64,000 nucleotides of DNA from Microthrixaceae bacterium. Its GTDB lineage: Bacteria; Actinomycetota; Acidimicrobiia; Acidimicrobiales; Microtrichaceae. The stretch covers positions 1 to 64,000 of the forward strand of contig JAMLGJ010000007.1 in NCBI GenBank assembly GCA_023958095.1. Direction: 5' to 3'. This document shows, piece after piece, positions 31,984-40,554 of this stretch (positions within the stretch are counted from its first letter, which is position 1; each line of letters begins with the position of its first letter). Under the pieces are notes generated by a model. It searched no databases, had not been told where the DNA came from, and was given only the letters and a program-made list of their open reading frames with translations. The translations under genes were made by a program, and so were the position numbers.

Positions 31984-33897
31984 GTGACGGAGGATTCGGC
32001 GACGGCTACGTCCACCAAGCCGCAGGAGGAGATCACCGACGTGGTGATCCGCCTCGCAGGCGACTCGGGTGACGGAATGCAGCTCACCGGCACGCAGTTC
32101 ACGGCAGTGAGTGCACTGGCGGGCAACGACCTCGCCACGCTGCCGGACTTCCCGGCGGAGATCCGTGCACCTGCAGGCACGCTGCCGGGGGTGTCCGCGT
32201 TCCAGGTGCGGATCTCCTCGGAGGACATCTCCACTCCCGGCGACATCGCGGACGTGCTGGTGGCGATGAACCCTGCGGCGCTGCGCTCCGAGCTGGACAA
32301 GGTCCGCTCCGGTGGGATGCTCATCGTCAACGCGGACGGTTTCGGTGAGCGCGACCTGGAGAAGGCCGGCTACGAGAAGAATCCGCTCGGGGACGGCAGC
32401 CTGGACGACTACCAGGTGGTCGAGGTGCCGATGACCGACCTGACGGTGACGAAGGTCAAGGAACTCGGCGTCAAGGGTCGCGACGCCGAGCGGTCGAAGA
32501 ACTTCTTCGCCCTGGGACTGCTGTGCTGGATGTACAGCCGAAACCCCGACGACCTGCGCGCCTGGATCGAGGACAGGTTCTCCTCCGACGAACTGGTCAA
32601 GAACGCGAACCTGACCGCGTTCGAGGTGGGTTGGTCCTTCGGGGAGACCACGGAGCTGATACCGGTGACCCGTGTGGTCGCCCCGATGGAGCGTCCGGCC
32701 GGCACCTACCGCAACATCAACGGCAACACCGGCCTCGCCTGGGGCATCATTGCAGCCGCACAGCTGAGCGGCCTGCCGACCTTCCTCGGTTCGTACCCGA
32801 TCACGCCCGCCTCGGACATCCTGCACGAGCTGGCGAAGCACCCCGAGGCGGGAATCCGGACGTTCCAGGCCGAGGACGAGATCGCGGCGGCCGCGTCAGC
32901 GGTGGGCGCCGCGTTCGGCGGGGACCTCGCGTGGACCACGACCTCGGGGCCCGGCATGGCACTCAAGGCCGAGACCATCGGGCTCGCCATCAGCCTCGAG
33001 TTGCCGCTGGTGATCGTCGACATCCAGCGCGGTGGACCCTCCACTGGCCTGCCGACCAAGACCGAGCAGTCCGACCTGCACCAGGCCATCTTCGGGCGGC
33101 ACGGTGAGTCACCCCTGCCGGTGATCGCGGCGAGCCGCCCGGCGGACACCTTCGAGTGCGCCATCCAGGCCGCCGAGATGGCGATCCGGTACCGCACCCC
33201 GGTGGTGCTGCTCTCCGACGGCTACATCGCCAACAGCTCCGAGCCCTGGTGTGTACCCGATGTGGACACGCTTCCCGACCTGTCGACCAGCTTCGCCACG
33301 GAGCCGAACCACACCAACGCCGACGGAACACAGGAGTTCTGGCCCTACATGCGGGATCCCGAGACTCTCGCCCGTCCGTGGGCGATCCCCGGAACCCCCG
33401 GCCTCGAGCACCGCGTCGGCGGCATCGAGAAGTCCGACGGGTCGGGCGAGATCTCCTATGACCCCGACAACCACCAGCGGATGACCGACCTCCGTGCAGC
33501 GAAGGTGGACGGTGTTGCCAAGGGCTACCCGCCCACGAGGATCACCGGGGATGCCGATGACGCCGAGGTGCTCGTGGTGGGCTGGGGATCCACCTGGGGC
33601 GCCATCGCCGCCGCGGTCGAGCGTGTGCGCTCCGACGGGGCGAAGGTCGCCCACGTGCACCTGCGCAACCTGTTCCCGCTGCCCGAGGACCTGGGTGGGA
33701 TCCTGCGCCGCCACCGTTCGGTGATCGTCCCCGAGTTGAACATGGGGCAGCTGGCGATGATGTTGCGCGCCGAGTACCTCGTGGACGCCCGGAGCGTCTC
33801 GAAGGTGGCCGGGCTGCCCTTCACCGCTGCCGAGGTGGAGACCGAGATCCGCAAACGCATCGGCGACACGCCCACCGTGACCGGCGGCACGCGATGA
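31984..33897 (+). CDS. korA: 2-oxoglutarate:ferredoxin oxidoreductase, alpha (gamma-alpha fused) subunit
   Basis: 637 aa from GTG 31984 with GGAGGG upstream. The N-terminal gamma-like domain (about 20-200: VVIRLAGDSGDGMQLTGTQF, LPDFPAEIRAPAGTLPGVSAFQV) is fused to the pyrimidine-binding alpha domain (about 235-620: GNTGLAWGIIAAAQLSGLPTFLGSYPITPASDILHEL, TTSGPGMALKAETIGLAI, QRGGPSTGLPTKTEQSDL). The residues around YPITPAS and GPSTGLPT match the 2-oxoglutarate-type KorA of actinobacteria. With KorB it converts 2-oxoglutarate and CoA to succinyl-CoA, CO2 and reduced ferredoxin, replacing or supplementing 2-oxoglutarate dehydrogenase. Confidence 0.93.
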   Translation: MTEDSATATSTKPQEEITDVVIRLAGDSGDGMQLTGTQFTAVSALAGNDLATLPDFPAEIRAPAGTLPGVSAFQVRISSEDISTPGDIADVLVAMNPAALRSELDKVRSGGMLIVNADGFGERDLEKAGYEKNPLGDGSLDDYQVVEVPMTDLTVTKVKELGVKGRDAERSKNFFALGLLCWMYSRNPDDLRAWIEDRFSSDELVKNANLTAFEVGWSFGETTELIPVTRVVAPMERPAGTYRNINGNTGLAWGIIAAAQLSGLPTFLGSYPITPASDILHELAKHPEAGIRTFQAEDEIAAAASAVGAAFGGDLAWTTTSGPGMALKAETIGLAISLELPLVIVDIQRGGPSTGLPTKTEQSDLHQAIFGRHGESPLPVIAASRPADTFECAIQAAEMAIRYRTPVVLLSDGYIANSSEPWCVPDVDTLPDLSTSFATEPNHTNADGTQEFWPYMRDPETLARPWAIPGTPGLEHRVGGIEKSDGSGEISYDPDNHQRMTDLRAAKVDGVAKGYPPTRITGDADDAEVLVVGWGSTWGAIAAAVERVRSDGAKVAHVHLRNLFPLPEDLGGILRRHRSVIVPELNMGQLAMMLRAEYLVDARSVSKVAGLPFTAAEVETEIRKRIGDTPTVTGGTR

Positions 33898-33940
33898 ACG
33901 GGGAACCAGGGACTTCGATGACGACGAACGGGAGCTCACG

Positions 33941-34972
33941 ATGACGATCACGGACGAGACATCCACCCCGGTGGAGGTGCCCTCGACCACACGGGCGGAC
34001 TGGCAGAGCGACCAGGAGGTGCGGTGGTGCCCGGGTTGCGGCGACTACACGATCCTCGCCGCCCTCCAGTTCGCGCTCCCGGAGATGGGCATACGGCGCG
34101 AGGACACGGTGGTGGTGGGTGGCATCGGTTGTGCAGCCCGCTTCCCGTACTACATGAACACCTACGGCATCCACGGCATCCATGGTCGCGCCCCTGCGAT
34201 CGCGACCGGTGTGGCTCTGTCCAACCCTGACCTGTCGGTGTTCGTGGTGGGCGGTGACGGCGACCTGCTCTCCATCGGGGGCAACCACCTCCTGCACGCT
34301 CTGCGACGCAACGTGAACATCACGATCCTGTTGTTCAACAACCGGATCTACGGGCTCACGAAAGGCCAGTACTCACCCACCTCCGAACAGGGAAAGGTGA
34401 CCAAGAGCTCACCGCAGGGTTCCGAGGACTCGCCGCTGTTGCCTCTGTCGGTCGCGCTCGGGGCCGATGCGACCTTCGTGGCCCGCACCCACGACATGGA
34501 CCGCAAGCACATGGAAGAGGTGTTCCAACGGGCGCACGCCCACCGGGGTGCGGCCTTCGTGGAGGTGCTGCAGAACTGCAACGTGTTCAACAACCACGCC
34601 TACCAGCAGATCACGGGCCGTTCGAACCGTGAGGACATGATCATCCCGTTGGTGCAGGGCGAACCGATTCGCTTCGGCCCCGATGGATCCAAGGGAGTGG
34701 TGCTCGACCCGAAGCACGGCTGCGTGGTGGTCGACGTGGAAGACGTGGGTGTGGACGCGTTGCTGACCCACAACGAGGCGAGGGAGCATCCGTCGGTGGC
34801 GTTCGCCCTGAGCCGGCTGTCGCCGAACATGGACGAGCCCACACCCATGGGCGTGTTCCGTGCGGTCGACAAGCCCGTCTACGGCGAGCGCAACCCGGTT
34901 CAACCCACCCCGCCCGGGCGGGACCTGATCAACGACCTCCTGCATTCGGGAAGCACCTGGACCGTCGACTGA
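33941..34972 (+). CDS. korB: 2-oxoglutarate:ferredoxin oxidoreductase, beta subunit
   Basis: 343 aa, 43 bp after korA. Carries the thiamine diphosphate site GDGDLLSIGGNHLLHALRRN with NN (LLFNNRIYGLTKGQ) and a CPGCGDYTIL iron-sulfur/N-terminal motif. The YSPTSEQGKVTKSSPQGS segment is typical for the KorB type. It works with KorA in the cytosol. The long C-terminus (about 230-343) is complete. Reduced ferredoxin could serve the ferredoxins encoded elsewhere, but no ferredoxin gene is adjacent. Confidence 0.93.
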   Translation: MTITDETSTPVEVPSTTRADWQSDQEVRWCPGCGDYTILAALQFALPEMGIRREDTVVVGGIGCAARFPYYMNTYGIHGIHGRAPAIATGVALSNPDLSVFVVGGDGDLLSIGGNHLLHALRRNVNITILLFNNRIYGLTKGQYSPTSEQGKVTKSSPQGSEDSPLLPLSVALGADATFVARTHDMDRKHMEEVFQRAHAHRGAAFVEVLQNCNVFNNHAYQQITGRSNREDMIIPLVQGEPIRFGPDGSKGVVLDPKHGCVVVDVEDVGVDALLTHNEAREHPSVAFALSRLSPNMDEPTPMGVFRAVDKPVYGERNPVQPTPPGRDLINDLLHSGSTWTVD

Positions 34973-35025
34973 CAGGCCCAGTGGCCACCGGGTGTTTGCC
35001 CATACCACTCGCCGACCCTCTCCGG

Positions 35026-35031
35026 TAGAAT
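35026..35031 (+). promoter_or_regulatory. Candidate -10 box before the small 117-aa protein gene
   Basis: TAGAAT in the 178-bp gap after korB; no convincing -35 at the right distance. Confidence 0.3.
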
Positions 35032-35150
35032 GGGGCTACTGTTCCGGTGGCGGCAACAGCGCGGTTCGGGTCCTGTCGGCCCCGCACGTGTGCTCCGGTG
35101 TCGCAGGGCGGAACCCGGAGGGAATGGCAACGGAGCCACAGGAGACAACG

Positions 35151-35504
35151 ATGCTCGAGACCACGAAGAACATCCTGGACGCAACGATCCAACAGGCCCT
35201 GGAGCTGGCCAAGTCGGCCAACAGCGCTTTCAGGACCCATGACGACGTAGCGGTTTCCCTCCCCGGAGGGATGTACGGACATGTGCACAAGGGGCGCCTC
35301 GTGGGCTTCGGCCTCGAGCCCGTGGGAGACGTGGTCGTGTCATCGGACCACCGGGTCGAGGACCTGATGGACGGCGACGGAGGCCACTTCCTGTGGGGCA
35401 GGGTCGCAGCGATCGCCGGTGGGGCCGCAGCGGCCGCATCGACCGTGGCAGGAGTGACGGTGGCGGTGCTGCGCGGCAGGCGCGGGTCGGTCGCCGCCGC
35501 CTGA
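35151..35504 (+). CDS. Small protein with C-terminal membrane helix, unknown
   Basis: 117 aa from ATG 35151, with GGAG 7 nt upstream; ATG 35124 is less well placed. An N-terminal helix (NILDATIQQALELAKSANSAF) is followed by a short beta region (AVSLPGGMYGHVHKGRLVGFGLEPVGDVVVSSDHRV), then a hydrophobic helix (about 85-108) and Arg-rich end, so it probably sits in the membrane with its N-terminus inside. I do not recognise a family. It lies alone between korB and the mycofactocin OYE gene. Confidence 0.6.
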   Translation: MLETTKNILDATIQQALELAKSANSAFRTHDDVAVSLPGGMYGHVHKGRLVGFGLEPVGDVVVSSDHRVEDLMDGDGGHFLWGRVAAIAGGAAAAASTVAGVTVAVLRGRRGSVAAA

Positions 35505-35619
35505 TCAGGCCCCTTCGGCACCACCGGGCTCCCGCTGACCCCGGTGGTTCGCGCAGCTCCGGCGGCGCGATCCCCGTGGTGGGTCCGCCCGTCGGCTACC
35601 GGTGGAGCAGTGCGCTCGG

Positions 35620-35625
35620 TACGCT
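35620..35625 (+). promoter_or_regulatory. Candidate -10 box for FadH/OYE 1
   Basis: TACGCT, 9 nt before ATG 35635, without a ribosome site between. Confidence 0.4.
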
Positions 35626-35634
35626 CGGGCACCC

Positions 35635-37584
35635 ATGGCTGAGCGTCTCCTCTGGTCACCCACACAGCTCGGACCCGTCACGGTGCGCAACCGGATCGTC
35701 TTCTCCGCGCACCTCACCAACTACGCGCACGACGGTCTTCCCACCGACCAGCACGCCGCCTACTACGCCGAGCGCGCCGCCGGCGGCGCGGGACTGATAA
35801 TCACCGAGGAGCACTCCACCCACCCCACGGACTGGCCCTACGAGAAGCTGATACACGGCTTCAACCGCGATGTGATTCCCGGTTACCGCCGGATCACCGA
35901 CGCGGTGCACCGCCACCGGGTGCCCATATTCGCCCAGATCAACCACAACGGGGGCCAGGCCTCCTCGATGTACTCGCGGCTGCCGGTGTGGGCTCCCTCC
36001 GCAGTGGCCGACCCGTTGTTCCGTGAGGTCCCCAAGGCGGTCGACCACCACGAGATCTCCGAGATCGTGGATTCCTATGCCGCAGTGGCGGCGAACTGCG
36101 CCGAGGGGGGCTTCGACGGCATCGAGCTGCAGTGCTCGCACTCCTCGATCGTGCGCGGGTTCCTCTCCCCGGCGACCAACCGTCGTACCGACGAGTACGG
36201 CGGCTCGCTGGAGAGGAGGACGAGGCTGCTGCTCGAGATCGTGGCCGCGGTGCGCTCCGCGATCGGGGCCGACCTGGCGTTGGGCGTGCGGTTGTGCGGT
36301 GACGAACTCATCGAGGGCGGCACCACGATCGAGGATGCCGTCGAGGTGGCCCGCATGGTCGAGGCGAGCGGTCACGTCGACTACATCAACACCTCGATCG
36401 GTGTGGCCACAGCCTCGCTGTTCATGATCGAGGCCTCGATGCACATACCGCCGGGCTACGCGATGTTCATCCCGTCCGCGTTGCGCAGGGCGGTCGAGTT
36501 GCCGGTGGTCGGCGTGGGCCGCTTCAAGGATCCGTTGCAGGCCGAGCGTGCACTGGCCGAGGGGGAGTGCGACCTGGTGGGGGTCGTGCGGGGCCAGATC
36601 GCGGATGCCCAGTTCGCAGCGAAGGCGCGCTCGGGTCATGCCGAGGACACGAGGTTGTGCCTGAGCTGCAACCAGGAGTGTGTGGGCCGCATGGGCCTCA
36701 ACCGGTGGCTCGGATGCATCGAGAACCCCCGCACCGGCAAGGAACACGGCAGCACCGGGCTACCGGTCGAGGTGCGACGGACCCGCGAGGTGCTGGTGGT
36801 GGGTGCAGGCCCCGCCGGCCTGCAGGCGGCCATCGCAGCCGCGCGCAACGGCCACCGGGTGACCGTGTGCGAGGCAGCTGGGGCGGCCGGTGGACAGGTT
36901 GCGCTGGCGGCGAGCGTCCCCAACCGGGCCGAGTTCGGGGACCTGGTGCGCAACCAGCTCCACGAGGCCGGACGCCTCGGCGTGGAGATCGAGTACGGCG
37001 TGCGGGTCGATGCCGCAGAGGTGGCGCGGCGGTCCCCCGACTCCGTGGTGGTGGCCACGGGGTCGGTTCCCCAGAGGCCCTGGTGGGCCCCCGAGGGAGC
37101 CGAGTGGATATGTGACGTCCGCGAGGTCCTTGCCGGGGAGGTGGCTCCCGAGGGTGAGGTGGTGGTGCTCGACGAGGTCGGATTCCACCACGCCACCTCG
37201 GTGGCGGAGCTCCTCGCCGACCGTGGGTGCTCGGTCGAGATCATCACCCCGGGAATGGTCGTCGGCCAGGATCTCGGCATCACCCTCGACCTGGAGAACT
37301 TCTGGATCCGTGCCGAGGCCAAGGGGATCCTCCAGAGCACCGAGCTGGTGCCGATGTCGGTCGAGGGACACGCCCTGGGCCTCCAGCACCATCCCACCGG
37401 GACCATGCAGACCCGCGAGCCCGACTGGCTCGTGCTCGCGGTGCCCGCGGTGCCCGCCGAGGGGCTCTACGTGGAACTCCGGGATGCGGGCGTCGAGGTG
37501 TACAGGGTGGGTGACGCGGTTGCTCCGCGGAGGGCACACGCGGCCGTCATCGACGGCGAACGGGTCGGGGCGGCGCTCCGCTGA
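35635..37584 (+). CDS. Mycofactocin-system FadH/OYE family oxidoreductase 1
   Basis: 649 aa. FMN barrel (VRNRIVFSAHLTNYAHDGLPTDQHAAYYAERAAGGAGLIITEEHSTHPTDWPYEKLIHGF; INHNGGQASSMYSRLPVW), [4Fe-4S] Cys motif (CLSCNQECVGRMGLNRWLGC) and FAD/NAD domain (VVGAGPAGLQAAIAAARNG). These blocks closely match what I recall of the mycofactocin-associated FadH/OYE type 1 family, the partner of type 2 at 21430. Such enzymes occur with mycofactocin genes in many actinobacteria and may reduce enals/enones or move electrons; the substrate is unknown. No ribosome site; start set by the TACGCT box. It ends 30 bp from the convergent CDF gene. Confidence 0.87.
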   Translation: MAERLLWSPTQLGPVTVRNRIVFSAHLTNYAHDGLPTDQHAAYYAERAAGGAGLIITEEHSTHPTDWPYEKLIHGFNRDVIPGYRRITDAVHRHRVPIFAQINHNGGQASSMYSRLPVWAPSAVADPLFREVPKAVDHHEISEIVDSYAAVAANCAEGGFDGIELQCSHSSIVRGFLSPATNRRTDEYGGSLERRTRLLLEIVAAVRSAIGADLALGVRLCGDELIEGGTTIEDAVEVARMVEASGHVDYINTSIGVATASLFMIEASMHIPPGYAMFIPSALRRAVELPVVGVGRFKDPLQAERALAEGECDLVGVVRGQIADAQFAAKARSGHAEDTRLCLSCNQECVGRMGLNRWLGCIENPRTGKEHGSTGLPVEVRRTREVLVVGAGPAGLQAAIAAARNGHRVTVCEAAGAAGGQVALAASVPNRAEFGDLVRNQLHEAGRLGVEIEYGVRVDAAEVARRSPDSVVVATGSVPQRPWWAPEGAEWICDVREVLAGEVAPEGEVVVLDEVGFHHATSVAELLADRGCSVEIITPGMVVGQDLGITLDLENFWIRAEAKGILQSTELVPMSVEGHALGLQHHPTGTMQTREPDWLVLAVPAVPAEGLYVELRDAGVEVYRVGDAVAPRRAHAAVIDGERVGAALR

Positions 37585-37614
37585 GGGTCGGCCGCGACGC
37601 CGGTGCGGCCGCGC

Positions 37615-38532
37615 TCACCAGTCGACCTGTTCGCAGCCGGAGTGCGTGTCGGGTTCGACCTGCAGTGTGGCGTGGTGGATCCGGTGCACCTCGACCAGTG
37701 CGTCGCGGGCCCGGTCCAGCACCTCGTGCTGGTCGACCGTCGGTCCCACCATCAGGTGGGCCGTCAGCACGTCCATGTCGGTGGTGAGAGTCCACACGTG
37801 AAGGTCGTGCACGTCCAGCACCCCGGGAACGCCTTCGAGGGTCGCCTGCACGGCCCCGAGATCCAGTCGCGCAGGTGCCTCCTGCAGCAGGATCCGCAGG
37901 GACGCCCACACGAGCCGCAGCGACCGCGGCACGATCCAGACGGCGATGGCGAGGCCGATCCAGGCATCCATGACCGGTTGGTCCGTGGCCAGGATGAGTG
38001 CACCGCCCACGACGACCCCGACCGAGCCCACCGCGTCGGCCAGCACCTCGAGCCGTGCGCCCTCAGCTGCGAGGGAGCCGCCTCCGCCCAGCAGTCGCAG
38101 TGCCACGAGGTTCGCCACGAGTCCCACCGCACCGACGACCAGCACCGGCAGGCCGGGTACATCCGGTGGGTCCTGGATCCGCGAGACGGCTTCGGTGAAG
38201 GCCCAGAGGGCAACTGCGAGCAGGAGCAGGCCGTTCGCGAGCGCCGACAGCACCTCCAGGCGGTACAGGCCGAAGGTGCGCTCACTGCGGGTGGGGCGCG
38301 ACGCGAGCGTGACCGCGGCGAGCGCCAGCGCGATGCCCCCGGCGTCGGTGAGAAGGTGCGCACCATCAGCGAGGAGCGAGAGCGAGCCGGTGTACAGGCC
38401 GACCGCCACTTGCACCACGAGCGTCACCAGCGTGATCGCGAGCGCCATCGACAGCGGCCGTTTGGCCGCCTCGCCGGAGCGTGCCAGTGCCGACCCGTGT
38501 GAGTGGGTGTGGGCTCCGTGGTCGTGGGCCAT
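37615..38532 (-). CDS. Cation diffusion facilitator (CDF) transporter
   Basis: 305 aa. His-rich N-terminus (HDHGAHTHSHG), six predicted membrane helices and the CDF metal-binding pairs: LLADGAHLLTDAGG in helix 2 (D, H and D residues) and VLADAVGSVGVVVGG in helix 5. A cytosolic C-terminal domain carries VHDLHVWTLTTDMDVLTAHL. Exports Zn2+ or a similar ion by proton exchange in family members (ZitB/CzcD type). It starts 11 bp after the mftE stop, so it is the last gene of the etf-mft operon. MftE-type hydrolases use metals, but a functional link is only a guess. Confidence 0.9.
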   Translation of the reverse strand: MAHDHGAHTHSHGSALARSGEAAKRPLSMALAITLVTLVVQVAVGLYTGSLSLLADGAHLLTDAGGIALALAAVTLASRPTRSERTFGLYRLEVLSALANGLLLLAVALWAFTEAVSRIQDPPDVPGLPVLVVGAVGLVANLVALRLLGGGGSLAAEGARLEVLADAVGSVGVVVGGALILATDQPVMDAWIGLAIAVWIVPRSLRLVWASLRILLQEAPARLDLGAVQATLEGVPGVLDVHDLHVWTLTTDMDVLTAHLMVGPTVDQHEVLDRARDALVEVHRIHHATLQVEPDTHSGCEQVDW

Positions 38533-38543
38533 CGGCCACCACC

Positions 38544-39347
38544 CTAGGAGTCGTGGTCCACGCGGTGGTGCCCGGCGATCTCTCGGGAGAGCAGCTGTTC
38601 GGCCGCTGCCAGCAAGGTCCCGTTCATTTCCGTGAACAGCCGTTCACCCCGCTCGGCGGACGCGGTGCGGGGGTCGCCGAGGACTCCGTTGGGCGACACC
38701 AGCGCGAGTCGACCCGAGGTGAGCTCGTCGCGTATCTCCTCGAGCCGTTCGGTCGCGCCCGCCTCGAGCGCCTCGGTGCGTACGAGCTCGGGATTCAGGT
38801 GCAGCATGAGCGAGGTCTCGGTGGTGCCCGCGTGGAGGTCGCCACCGTCCGCCCGCGGGTGCCACGCGGCAACGCGACGCGACTCCGAGCGCAGTTGCGA
38901 CACAGCGGTGGCAATCGCTGCGGTGTTGCCGCCGTGTCCGTTGACGAACAGCACCGCCCGGAACGGCCCGGTGTCGCCGCTGACCGTGGGCAGTGCGCTG
39001 CGGGCCAGTTCGACCAGCGACGAGATGAGGGCATCGGTTCCGATCGAGAGTGTGCCGGGGAAGGCGCCGTGTTCACCGGAGGCACCGATGCCGATCGGGG
39101 GTGCCGCGACCGCCACCTCGAGGTCTCGTGCGAGCTGGTCGGCCAGAGCCGTGGCGATCCGGGTGTCGGTGTCCAGCGGAAGGTGCGGACCGTGCTGCTC
39201 GCAGCTGCCGACGGGAACCGCGAGCAGCAGTGGCTCCCGGCCGGCGAGGTCCGTCCAGGTCGCGTCCGCCAACCGGCGTGGCCTGCCGGCGCGCAGCTGG
39301 GTGGAGCCCGGCTGGGAGCGTGCGGCGCGGCGGTCGGGGCGAGCCAT
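38544..39347 (-). CDS. mftE: Mycofactocin precursor peptide peptidase
   Basis: 267 aa from ATG 39347 with GAGGGG upstream. Creatininase-family metal hydrolase: LAVPVGSCEQHGPHLPLDTDTRIA (metal-binding Glu, His and Asp), GASGEHGAFPGTLSIG, FVNGHGGNTAAI, DLHAGTTETSLML and SPNGVLGDPRTAS, all in the pattern of MftE. In mycofactocin synthesis MftE releases the C-terminal Val-Tyr-derived unit from the MftA peptide after MftC acts. It lies 11 bp after etfB in the same operon; MftA, B, C and D are not in this window. The N-terminal 25 residues are Arg-rich and longer than usual. Confidence 0.85.
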   Translation of the reverse strand: MARPDRRAARSQPGSTQLRAGRPRRLADATWTDLAGREPLLLAVPVGSCEQHGPHLPLDTDTRIATALADQLARDLEVAVAAPPIGIGASGEHGAFPGTLSIGTDALISSLVELARSALPTVSGDTGPFRAVLFVNGHGGNTAAIATAVSQLRSESRRVAAWHPRADGGDLHAGTTETSLMLHLNPELVRTEALEAGATERLEEIRDELTSGRLALVSPNGVLGDPRTASAERGERLFTEMNGTLLAAAEQLLSREIAGHHRVDHDS

Positions 39348-39358
39348 GCGCGGACCCC

Positions 39359-40219
39359 TCAGGTCTGCTCGCCGTCCCGTGCGAGGTAGCCCCAGGTGCG
39401 GAGCTGTTCGAGGATCAGCTCCGCTGCCATCTCGGGCGTACCCTCCACCGAGCGCGGTGGGCTGTGGTCGGCCATGGCACCGGTGAGCGCCACGATCCTG
39501 GAGAAGGCATCCGCCTCGTGGGGTGCCGGCACCGCACGGGGCGGTGGTCTCCACGGCACCACCCTGGTCGGTCGTTCGGGTGCGTGGTGGGGGTCGGTGC
39601 GCACCACCTCGACCGCTTCGGATGTCATGGCGGCACTCGTCGCGGCGCCCAGGGGAGCGCGTCGCAGTGCTGCGACCGATCCCTCCACCGACAACACCGC
39701 AGGTCCATCCACGGAGACGACCTCGCGGCGGGCACCGTCCAGGCGGCGTACGGCCCTGAGCGTGCCCGGTCCGGGGTCCAACTCGATGAGCCCGAGCGCC
39801 TGGGCGAACCCGAGGTGGTGGGCGACCACGGCGGGCACCGAGCCCGACCCGCGTCCGTTGCTCATGTCCCCACACACCACGAGGTCGACATCCAGGTGGC
39901 GTGGCCCGAGTACGCCGGCGAGCACGACGCCCGAGGTGCCCGGACCGCTCTGGTGGTCGTGCTCCACGAGGACCGCCCGAGCCGGGCCCGATGCGGCCAG
40001 CTCGGCCAGGCAGCGGCGCGCCTCGAGCGGTCCTGCGCACACCACGACGGCTTCGGTGCCACGTGCCTCCGCCAGTCGCAGGGCGACCTCCAGCGCCGCC
40101 CGGTCGGCCTCGGAGAACCCCCAGCTGTGCGCGGAGGGCTCCGGCAGTGCGGTGGCAGGGTCCACCCCCGGGTGCAGGTCCACCCACTTCACGCAGGCCG
40201 CGATGCTCGCCTCGCTCAT
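39359..40219 (-). CDS. etfB: Mycofactocin-associated electron transfer flavoprotein, beta subunit
   Basis: 286 aa, ATGA overlap with the fixX stop. ETF-beta fold: ACVKWVDLHPGVD at the start, then VVVCAGPLEARRCLAELAASGPARAVLVE, DLVVCGDMSNGRGSGSVPAVVAHHLG and AVLSVEGS. It is more divergent than general fatty-acid ETF, and its position next to mftE matches an ETF branch I recall as mycofactocin-associated. With EtfA it would accept electrons and pass them to FixC and the quinone pool. Confidence 0.85.
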   Translation of the reverse strand: MSEASIAACVKWVDLHPGVDPATALPEPSAHSWGFSEADRAALEVALRLAEARGTEAVVVCAGPLEARRCLAELAASGPARAVLVEHDHQSGPGTSGVVLAGVLGPRHLDVDLVVCGDMSNGRGSGSVPAVVAHHLGFAQALGLIELDPGPGTLRAVRRLDGARREVVSVDGPAVLSVEGSVAALRRAPLGAATSAAMTSEAVEVVRTDPHHAPERPTRVVPWRPPPRAVPAPHEADAFSRIVALTGAMADHSPPRSVEGTPEMAAELILEQLRTWGYLARDGEQT

Positions 40220-40554
40220 GAGCTGTGGAACACCACCCCGTGGCCACCCTCGGGGTACGACCAGCTGATCGCACCCTCCTCGTTGCAGACCAGGTAGCAG
40301 GTGCCGCACTCGAAGCACTGCTCGTAGTTGAACAGGATCCCCCCGTCCGAGGTGGGGATGAACAGGTTCGCCGGGCACGCGGTGATGCAGCCCCGCACCG
40401 AACAGTCCCTGCAGATCGTGTCGTCCACCACGATGTGCGGACGTTCGTGGACCCGGAACTCCACCGAGTCCATTCGTGTCTCGAAACTGATGGCGGGGTA
40501 GGTGGGCCCCAACGGACCGACCACTTCGTTCCCCTGTGCTCCCCGAGCAGTCAT
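40216..40554 (-). CDS. fixX: FixX-like ferredoxin
   Basis: 112 aa, ATGA overlaps at both ends with fixC and etfB. Eight Cys in CRDCSVRGCITACPANLF and CFECGTCYLVCNEEGAI, the layout of FixX/ETF-QO-linked ferredoxin domains. It probably completes the electron path between ETF and quinone with FixC, on the inner side of the membrane. The N-terminal 40 residues before the first Cys are longer than in classical FixX. Confidence 0.92.
   Translation of the reverse strand: MTARGAQGNEVVGPLGPTYPAISFETRMDSVEFRVHERPHIVVDDTICRDCSVRGCITACPANLFIPTSDGGILFNYEQCFECGTCYLVCNEEGAISWSYPEGGHGVVFHSS

Noticed and set aside
34973-35634. mftA-like precursor peptide in the gaps near the mycofactocin genes
   Set aside because: No short frame ending in a Gly-Val-Tyr type tail was found here, in 42811-42906 or in 23470-23645.
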